A stretch of DNA of 18,993 nt. Origin: JBBQIY01 sp964618405. GTDB taxonomy: Bacteria > Verrucomicrobiota > Kiritimatiellia > RFP12 > UBA3636. The notes under the pieces are model-generated. The model saw only the letters and a program-made list of their open reading frames with translations, was not told the origin of the DNA and searched no databases. The stretch lies in the NCBI GenBank assembly GCA_964618405.1, contig CAZUAY010000036.1:1-18993 (forward strand). Reading direction: 5' to 3'. The position numbers were made by a program, and so were the translations under genes. Positions 13,092-18,993 of this stretch are shown here, piece after piece. Each line of letters begins with the position of its first letter. The first letter of the stretch is position 1.

Positions 13092-16000
13092 TTAAAGATC
13101 AAAAAGTTCCTTAACATCATCCCACGTGAGCTTCGAGAGCGTCTGGTCATCCGATTCAACTGTTGCGCCGATGATGGCGCGTTTGCGGCGTTGGAGGTCG
13201 AGAACTTTTTCTTCGACCGTATCGGCGGTGATCATCTTCAGGCTGTAAACGGTGTTCTTCTGCCCGATGCGGTGTGCGCGGTCTGTTGCTTGGTCTTCAA
13301 CAGCCGGATTCCACCAAGGATCGAAATGGATAACCATATCCGCGCCTGTGAGGTTGAGACCCGTTCCGCCCGCTTTCAAGCTGATGAGGAAGAGTGGAAT
13401 AGACGCATCGTTATTGAAGGTGTGCACACTCTCCATGCGATTCTTCGACGAACCATCGAGGTAACAATATTTGATTCCGCGACGATCAAGTTCATCACGT
13501 AGCAGGTGAAGCATTTTCACAAATTGACTAAAGACGAGAATTCGATGACCATCGCTGACGGCCTCTTCGAAAAACTCGAAGAATTGTTCCGTCTTTGCGG
13601 AAGGCTCCACGGCATTCGGCGTGGGATTGGCATCCCCAAGAAGCGAGAGATGGCAACAGATCTGACGAAGACGCAGTAGCGCGGTGAGAATCGCCATGCG
13701 AGACTTGTCGAATCCATTCTTCTGAACCATACTCTGAATTTCCATCTTGGAATTGTAGAGAATTTGGTCGTAGACCTTCTGCTGGTCAGCGGAAAGACGG
13801 CACCATGAAAGCTTGATAATTTTCGGGGGCAAATCTTTGGCGACATCCGCTTTTTTGCGACGAAGCAGAAAGGGATGAAGCTTGCGACGCAGGCGGACTT
13901 TGGCGGATTCGTAGATCGCATCACCTGGGACAGAAAGCGGTATTTCGTAGTTCTCTCTGAACTCCTGATAAAGCCCGAGATAACCTGGCATAAGGAAGTC
14001 CATGATCGACCAAAGATCAGCAACGCTGTTCTCCATCGGCGTACCGGTCAGAACGAGATGGGTTCCGCCATTCAACAACTTAACGGAGGTTGCGTTCTGT
14101 GTTGTTCGATTTTTGATGTTCTGAGCTTCGTCGAGAATGATCGCTGAGAAATAATGATTGCGATACTGGTCAATATCGCGACGCAAGAGCGCGTACGACG
14201 TAATGACAATATCGTAATTGGGAATAATATCAAAATTTTCATGCCGCTGAGCTCCGCTCAGGGTCATAACTCTCAAGCTTGGCGTAAAATGAGCGGCCTC
14301 ATGAGCCCAGTTGTCGACAAGACTTGTCGGACAAATAACGAGTGCCGGTTTATCTTGAGACTCAGGGTGAATACGTCTCAATTCAAGCCATGCAAGTGCC
14401 TGTAGCGTCTTTCCGAGACCCATTTCATCGGCCAGGATACCGCCCAGCTTATTCGCTTCAAGAAAACGTAACCAAGCGATACCCTCTTTTTGATAGGGGC
14501 GCATAATGCTACGGAGCGGCTCATCAAGAGGAACGGGCTCAAGCTTGATCTGGCGGTTCTGGTTGTCGGCGTAATTTCGCCAGTCGTCAGGGCTTTTATC
14601 AATATGCACCGCAGCACCTTGGACTGCATCAAGTGACGCCTTGATATACGGTGCATGGACATTGTTGATGCGCACAAACCCAGGGCGCGTCCCCACGATA
14701 GAGTCACAGTCCTGCAAAGCTTCGCGCATCGTGCTGAAGGCTTCCCTATCGAAAATGTAGGTTTCTTCACCGCGCTTAATAAAAGAATCTCGCATCGAAA
14801 TGGCGCGCTGCACTTCAGTATTCTGAACCACCGTACCCCGCTTGCCATTCTGCTCCACATCCTTGAAGGTATAGCCAATTTCGAAGCTTCCGGCTCCTTT
14901 CGTTTGTTCGACTTCAACGGAGGTATAAATCTTGCGCAGTTGTCCATAATAAACCCCAACCTCGTAGTCAAGAATCACCGCCCAGCCATTGCGTTCGAGC
15001 ATTGGAAATTGAGAGCCGAGAAAATTAAGCACGGCGCGTTCTCCGACAAGCGGTGCTATCGTCGTTCCTGAATCAGCAGCAATCCCCATCGTCCGTAGCT
15101 TAGCGATGCCGTCTTTTTCCGCTACCGTATTTCTGACATAATACTGATAAAAATCGTCTGGATCTGGAATGGCGAAATCTCCACGAGGGTCTGGAGCGCC
15201 GGCAGCAACCGAAACGTCGTTGTAGAGAGCAAACAGCGTCATGGATACCGCAGCCGGAGTTCCCTTAACTTTGAGCGAAAACTTCGGATTTGCTGGCTTC
15301 ATCGTGAACATCTCTAGGTCGATCAGGCGCTCAACCGGCATGAGTTCTTCAAGAAGCCCAAGTTCTTTGCGTAGGAACGAAAGCGTTCCTTTTCGAGGAA
15401 TCGGAACCGTCTCTTGGTAAACTTTCTGGTATAAGCCTGGTAGGACGCTTTTGAGCGGCCAGAAGACGCCGGCGTGAAATGCATAACCCTTTTTACCAAA
15501 GACAACGTACGTTGGCACCGTTCCTTCGGCGGCTCCTGGAATCGCCGTCGTGAGCATCATTAAAATTTCGCCTGTTTCCCGGTCGAGATCGACAACGAGC
15601 TTGGAATCTAGGAGTGTTCTTTCAATTCGGATGGGATCGCTACCGGAGACGTAAAAAGGCCTTGAATTGGCACCTAATAATTCGAGCAAACCCATGAAAT
15701 CGGCTTTGGTCAGTACCGCCGGCTTCGTCATGTCACCTTCACAAATATCCTCCAGAACGTAGAGGATCGTATCGTCAGCCCGGGCCGGATTGAGCGCGAT
15801 GCTGCGTTGCGCGACGTACTCGAGCGGGATAGGGTTTCCGCCGCCCGCAATAACAGCCGTGCAAGTCAGGGGAATTTCACCCGCAGCGAACGCCGCACTC
15901 CAGTCGGCTGGAAGCCGAAGACGAATCTCTGCGGGCTGACCGTTTTTATAGTCCCGTTCAACGGCATTACCCTTTTTGAATGCGGCCGCAATTCTTTCCG

Positions 16001-16334
16001 ATCGTTCGCGCTCCTCGGCTTTTTCAGGTATCCTCTGGGAAGCCGTCGCACGCTTGAGCAACAGGATGGCGGCGGCGACGATGTGGGCGCAGACGCGACC
16101 GTCACGCTGACTGATGGCACAGGGGCAGAGATTTTCGACTAACCCTGACTTGCTGATCTTAAACTTCGTACGCAGCTTGGTTCCTGCGTGCACGATATCA
16201 GCCTCGCCCAACGGCTCCTCATAACGGGCGTTGACGACATTGCCCTTCATGTAGTATTGCTTATCGGCTTCAGCGAAGAGTGCCTCTCCGCCCCAGCCTT
16301 TGATCTGTTTTTCTGTTAAATTGAACTTACTCAT
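13092..16334 (-). CDS. SWIM zinc-finger SNF2-family helicase/ATPase
   Basis: This large (1080-residue) cytoplasmic protein is a bacterial Swi2/Snf2 DNA translocase. A SWIM zinc motif lies near the N-terminus (Cys70, Cys72, Cys82, His84 in CPCAISQRDGRVCAH). The middle, about 130-600, is a poorly conserved region of the kind seen in bacterial SNF2-associated proteins. The ATPase core follows: motif I DEMGLGKT at 636-643, motif II DEAQ at 735-738, motif III LTGTP at 762-766, then lobe 2 with SLKAGGTGLNLTGA near 985-998 and motif VI DQATDRAHRIGQ near 1014-1025. All catalytic motifs are intact. The family is generally associated with transcription or chromatin-like remodelling of protein-DNA complexes; the role here is unknown. 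Its ATG shares one base with the upstream antiporter stop (TAATG), so it is translationally coupled and probably in the same operon. No methylase, nuclease or DISARM/Zorya-type partner is present, which argues against a defence role. Confidence 0.92.
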   Translation of the reverse strand: MSKFNLTEKQIKGWGGEALFAEADKQYYMKGNVVNARYEEPLGEADIVHAGTKLRTKFKISKSGLVENLCPCAISQRDGRVCAHIVAAAILLLKRATASQRIPEKAEERERSERIAAAFKKGNAVERDYKNGQPAEIRLRLPADWSAAFAAGEIPLTCTAVIAGGGNPIPLEYVAQRSIALNPARADDTILYVLEDICEGDMTKPAVLTKADFMGLLELLGANSRPFYVSGSDPIRIERTLLDSKLVVDLDRETGEILMMLTTAIPGAAEGTVPTYVVFGKKGYAFHAGVFWPLKSVLPGLYQKVYQETVPIPRKGTLSFLRKELGLLEELMPVERLIDLEMFTMKPANPKFSLKVKGTPAAVSMTLFALYNDVSVAAGAPDPRGDFAIPDPDDFYQYYVRNTVAEKDGIAKLRTMGIAADSGTTIAPLVGERAVLNFLGSQFPMLERNGWAVILDYEVGVYYGQLRKIYTSVEVEQTKGAGSFEIGYTFKDVEQNGKRGTVVQNTEVQRAISMRDSFIKRGEETYIFDREAFSTMREALQDCDSIVGTRPGFVRINNVHAPYIKASLDAVQGAAVHIDKSPDDWRNYADNQNRQIKLEPVPLDEPLRSIMRPYQKEGIAWLRFLEANKLGGILADEMGLGKTLQALAWLELRRIHPESQDKPALVICPTSLVDNWAHEAAHFTPSLRVMTLSGAQRHENFDIIPNYDIVITSYALLRRDIDQYRNHYFSAIILDEAQNIKNRTTQNATSVKLLNGGTHLVLTGTPMENSVADLWSIMDFLMPGYLGLYQEFRENYEIPLSVPGDAIYESAKVRLRRKLHPFLLRRKKADVAKDLPPKIIKLSWCRLSADQQKVYDQILYNSKMEIQSMVQKNGFDKSRMAILTALLRLRQICCHLSLLGDANPTPNAVEPSAKTEQFFEFFEEAVSDGHRILVFSQFVKMLHLLRDELDRRGIKYCYLDGSSKNRMESVHTFNNDASIPLFLISLKAGGTGLNLTGADMVIHFDPWWNPAVEDQATDRAHRIGQKNTVYSLKMITADTVEEKVLDLQRRKRAIIGATVESDDQTLSKLTWDDVKELFDL

Positions 16335-18535
16335 TAAGTCTTATCTTGGCGTGCTAAAAATACAGTTCGCATGTCATTTTCGGTACGAGCCGCAAGAAGC
16401 TTGCTGCGGCCGGTTTCATCGAGAACTTGTCCGATATGCGCGATAAGGCGTAAGTGCGGCGTCTGAAGATTCGTCGGCGACATTGTCATGATGATAATAT
16501 TCACAGAGGATCCGTCGATTGTCGTATAATCTTTAACACCGCTTTGAACGATCGCCAGGAGTCCAACAAGCGTGGAAACGCCATCGGTGCGAATATGCGG
16601 GATGGCAATACCGTGCTCCAAGCCCGTCGACATAATGACTTCACGTGCAATTAATTTTTCAAGCGTTGCCTCAGGATCCTCCACAAGCCCCTTCTGGAAC
16701 AGCACTTCCACAAGACCCTTTAACGCCTCCTCCTTCGTGTCAGCCTTAAACCGCGGAATCATGACGAACTGACGAAGATATTTGGCAAGCTCGCTGTCGA
16801 TAGGTGGATGCCCAGTGGGAACGGATTCGCTCAAAATATGGGCCACACCACGTGTTTTTACAGGCTTAGAAAGCTCATTTGCCAATGTCGTCAACTCAGC
16901 AGTAACCTCCAAGATCGCCGTGGCGATAAAGCTTTCCTCAGACGGTGAACATTCGAAGTTGATCTGGTTGTCCACACGACGAATTCCGATTTCCATGTCG
17001 TCTCGGCGGATCTGCCAGATCGCATCCGCATGACTGAGCAGATGGGTGAAGAACCCTTCCTTTCGAAATACGATGATAAGCTTTTCGCACATCATCGCAG
17101 CAGACTCGACCGAAGGCATAGTAAAGCTAAAAGGTCGCGAAAGCTCATTGGGATCCTTGGGATGCCGCAGACCGCTCTTTTTAATACTGAATAGCCAGAC
17201 AAGGATAGGAGGTGAAACAACAGTCGTCACCAGTGTCATGAGGATGCCGATGCCAAACACTTCGGGCGTCAAAATACCGGCTGACAAACCGATACCCGCA
17301 ATAATGAGGGCTACTTCACCACGCGGCACCATTCCCGCTCCGATTCGGGCGGAACCCAGCAGGTTGAAGCCACAAAGCAAAGAAGGAATCGAACATCCGA
17401 TGATCTTCGCAAGAATCGCCAAAATGGTGTAGATCGAACCAAAAAGCAGAACCTTCGGCGTGAACACCAGACTGCAATCGACCATCATGCCCATCACACA
17501 GAAGAAGATCGGAACCATAAATCCATAAATCGGCATGAGGTTTTCTTCAATAACATAACGAATGTCAGTGCGGCTCAGCGCAAGCCCCATCACATACGCG
17601 CCAATGATCATCGCAAGGCCCATGGACTCGAAAAACCCTGCAAGCATGAGCGCAAGTCCGAGTGACATGATCGCGATGGGAAGACGAGACTTAAACAGTT
17701 TTAGCAAGGCACTGATCTTCCGTGCCGCCACAATGCCGATGACGGTGGCACCCAGCCAAATTCCAAAAGCCTTAGCCGCTATCTTGCCGATGCTCTCCCA
17801 GTCCACACCGCCACCACCCGATCCTTGGGCCGCAATGACGCCAAGGGCAATAGCCAGCACGATAATGCCAAGCACATCGTCAATCACAGCGCCGGCCATC
17901 GTCGTCACACCCTCTTCGGAGTCAATGCATTTCTGCTCCGAAAGAATGCGCGCCGTGATACCCACGGATGTAGCGGTTCCCATGACACCCAAGAACAATG
18001 CAGGAGCCGACATAAACGAAACCGGATCGCCACCCAAAACCTTATGCATCAACAGCACGGCGCAGAGATCGCCAGCAATGAAGGATAGCACCACGCCGCC
18101 AATGCCGACAAGCGACCCAGCCAGCGAATAGCGCATAAACATCTTCAAATCCGTCTCGACACCTGAAAGGAATAACAGAATGATCGAGGCAATGGCACAA
18201 AATCCGTAGAGCTCTGGCGTCACGGGAAACGCCGCGCCCGTGACCGCCGGGAAAACACCATGCTTGAAGAAACTTCCGATGCCAACGCCACCCAACGCGT
18301 AGGGGCCGATAACAATGCCGGCAAAAAGCTCTCCGAGTACTCCCGGCATTTTTATCTTCTCCGCCAGCATGCCGCCCAGCCTCGCCGCGAAAAGGATGAT
18401 GCCCACTTGGATCGCCAACATCGTCATTTTGTGCGTCATGCCCCCCGCTTCTGGCTCCACGACTCCCGCTGCAAATGCCGATATACACGTATTAAAACCA
18501 ACCGCTAGCACAAAGGCCAATCGTTTGAACTTCAT
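16334..18535 (-). CDS. CPA2/Kef-type cation:proton antiporter fused to a PTS EIIA (Ntr/fructose-type) domain
   Basis: This is predicted to be an inner-membrane monovalent cation/proton antiporter carrying a phosphorylatable regulatory domain. ATG 18535 is preferred over an in-frame ATG 39 bp upstream because the product then begins MKFKRLAFVL, a good signal-peptide-like segment ending near AFAAG; an AAAGAG lies about 8 nt upstream. The 733-residue protein has about a dozen hydrophobic segments in 36-450, with GTATSVGITARILSE at 186-200, the ion-binding Asp pair at 219-220 (VIDDVLG) and PRGEVALI at 404-411. An unassigned cytoplasmic region covers about 470-590. Residues 595-725 form an EIIA domain with the phospho-histidine His647 in GIAIPH. 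Upstream there are only weak promoter-like elements (TTGACT on the minus strand at 18596-18591). It is the first gene of a two-gene unit with the SNF2 helicase. Confidence 0.9.
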   Translation of the reverse strand: MKFKRLAFVLAVGFNTCISAFAAGVVEPEAGGMTHKMTMLAIQVGIILFAARLGGMLAEKIKMPGVLGELFAGIVIGPYALGGVGIGSFFKHGVFPAVTGAAFPVTPELYGFCAIASIILLFLSGVETDLKMFMRYSLAGSLVGIGGVVLSFIAGDLCAVLLMHKVLGGDPVSFMSAPALFLGVMGTATSVGITARILSEQKCIDSEEGVTTMAGAVIDDVLGIIVLAIALGVIAAQGSGGGGVDWESIGKIAAKAFGIWLGATVIGIVAARKISALLKLFKSRLPIAIMSLGLALMLAGFFESMGLAMIIGAYVMGLALSRTDIRYVIEENLMPIYGFMVPIFFCVMGMMVDCSLVFTPKVLLFGSIYTILAILAKIIGCSIPSLLCGFNLLGSARIGAGMVPRGEVALIIAGIGLSAGILTPEVFGIGILMTLVTTVVSPPILVWLFSIKKSGLRHPKDPNELSRPFSFTMPSVESAAMMCEKLIIVFRKEGFFTHLLSHADAIWQIRRDDMEIGIRRVDNQINFECSPSEESFIATAILEVTAELTTLANELSKPVKTRGVAHILSESVPTGHPPIDSELAKYLRQFVMIPRFKADTKEEALKGLVEVLFQKGLVEDPEATLEKLIAREVIMSTGLEHGIAIPHIRTDGVSTLVGLLAIVQSGVKDYTTIDGSSVNIIIMTMSPTNLQTPHLRLIAHIGQVLDETGRSKLLAARTENDMRTVFLARQDKT

Positions 18536-18681
18536 AAGAACTCTTTCTGTGAAAAACAAAGCGGATCTAAGCAATATTGACCCGTAAATAAGTCAACAAA
18601 CTTATCACTTTAAAGCAAACGAAGTCAACATGATTTTTTCGCGTTCTTTTTAATAGCCAAACCCCATGCCCCACATCCTTG

Positions 18682-18733
18682 CCCCGATCACTGACCGCGG
18701 ATTACTTTCAATGGTAATCGGTCAGTGACGGGG
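18682..18733. repeat. Long imperfect inverted repeat
   Basis: The left arm at 18682-18705 pairs with the right arm at 18714-18733 along the full 20-nt right arm (core TCACTGACCG and ATTAC), interrupted only by a 1-nt and a 3-nt bulge on the left; the loop is 8 nt. It could be a terminator for a gene beyond the right edge (no T-run on the plus strand) or another repeat-derived hairpin. GATCACTGACCGCGG inside it differs at two positions from one arm-to-arm reading of the hairpin at 18851-18869. Confidence 0.75.
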
Positions 18734-18742
18734 GGGTGCCCC
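18733..18742. repeat. 10-bp end repeat GGGGTGCCCC, left copy
   Basis: GGGGTGCCCC here faces its exact reverse complement GGGGCACCCC at 18964-18973, enclosing the heptamers and the two-hairpin element. Such G/C runs could pair by chance. Confidence 0.4.
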
Positions 18743-18765
18743 GTTGACTGCCCGATTACAGTCGC

Positions 18766-18796
18766 GAGTAGTGAGTAACGAGTGGTGAGTTGCGAG
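18766..18796 (+). repeat. Degenerate heptamer tandem repeat (GAGTAGT type)
   Basis: Consecutive 7-bp units read GAGTAGT, GAGTAAC, GAGTGGT, GAGTTGC, then GAG. The GAGT core is constant while the rest varies. Confidence 0.75.
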
Positions 18797-18809
18797 CTGG
18801 GAAAACTTT

Positions 18810-18825
18810 GTCGTGAGCTTTGTCG
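18810..18825 (+). repeat. 16-bp sequence shared with the polA upstream spacer
   Basis: GTCGTGAGCTTTGTCG matches the reverse complement of 12839-12854 at 15 of 16 positions. Its end CTTTGTCG is also directly repeated just upstream (18806-18813). Confidence 0.6.
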
Positions 18826-18841
18826 CTAACTGTGTCGAATA

Positions 18842-18903
18842 CCCCTGTAGCCGCGATCGGTGATCGCGGACGATTCCGGCCTCAACGAGGCCAGCCACAG
18901 GGG
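18842..18903. repeat. Single two-hairpin element, diverged relative of the 12637-12828 array
   Basis: A 7-bp closing stem (CCCCTGT at 18842-18848 with ACAGGGG at 18897-18903) encloses two hairpins: CCGCGATCGGTGATCGCGG at 18851-18869 (8-bp stem, GGT loop) and GGCCTCAACGAGGCC at 18878-18892 (6-bp stem, AAC loop). Read against the minus strand of the array, the hairpins and their order match, including the TTCC before the second hairpin. Confidence 0.82.
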
Positions 18904-18912
18904 AGAAGTAGC

Positions 18913-18953
18913 GAGTAGTGAGGCTGGAGAGAGTGAGTAGTGAGTAGTGCGTA
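18913..18953 (+). repeat. Second GAGTAGT-type heptamer stretch
   Basis: GAGTAGT at 18913-18919 is followed, after an irregular stretch, by GTGAGTA, GTGAGTA and GTGCGTA (18933-18953), the same heptamer in another phase. Confidence 0.65.
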
Positions 18954-18993
18954 GTTTCCGCTGGGGGCACCCCAGACCCCGTTTCTTGGCGGT

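Larger units (their letters stand above)
18536..18993. other. Repeat-rich region upstream of the antiporter operon, to the window edge
   Basis: No gene is visible in these 458 bp. The part nearest the antiporter (18536-18680) is AT-rich and should contain its promoter. Beyond it lie a long inverted repeat (18682-18733), GAGTAGT-type heptamers on both sides of a two-hairpin element, the shared 16-mer, and facing copies of a 10-mer at 18733-18742 and 18964-18973. Confidence 0.7.

Noticed and set aside
13092..18535. SNF2 helicase as part of a phage-defence island
   Set aside because: Its coupled neighbour is an ion antiporter and the flanks are polA and repeats; no methyltransferase, nuclease, phospholipase D or other DISARM-like partner is present.

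Overview
The window is a densely coded bacterial segment of moderate, roughly even base composition. It carries ten protein-coding genes and one tRNA gene. Nothing in it identifies the species. The complete house-keeping set, classic sigma70-like promoters, an Escherichia coli YbdG-type mechanosensitive channel and an antiporter fused to a PTS EIIA domain suggest a Gram-negative-type bacterium. A PVC-superphylum or similar uncultured lineage is my guess only (low confidence).

Left part (1-3669): a ThuA-family gene on the minus strand runs off the left edge. A divergent spacer then holds a 231-bp miniature inverted-repeat transposable element (MITE) with intact 9-bp target duplications. It is followed by serA, tRNA-Arg(CCU) with its own promoter, and serC. 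SerA and SerC catalyse the first two steps of serine synthesis; serB is not in the window.

Central plus-strand run (3644-9376): a membrane HD-domain protein (PgpH-like), ybeY, mgtE and recO are tightly packed, with overlaps of 26, 44 and 8 bp and one 7-bp gap. This is a variant of the known pgpH-ybeY-...-recO neighbourhood with a magnesium channel in the middle. A separate promoter then precedes a YbdG-type MscS channel.

Minus-strand half (9395-18535): polA converges on the channel gene. Its promoter puts the predicted transcript start almost on the ATG, with no Shine-Dalgarno sequence. Upstream lies a 670-bp repeat-rich spacer. Beyond it is a two-gene operon, an antiporter-EIIA fusion followed by a SWIM/SNF2 helicase, joined by a TAATG stop/start.

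The most unusual content is in the spacers. The MITE is one item. A second is a family of small elements that can each fold as a closing stem plus two hairpins; it has a 68-bp tandem array at 12637-12828 and a diverged single copy at 18842-18903, with a compensatory base-pair change between them. A third is a set of short tandem repeats with 7-bp periodicity, one of which appears to supply the last codons of recO. I see no CRISPR array, prophage, defence island or biosynthetic cluster. The genes are ordinary families with some notable architectural variants.
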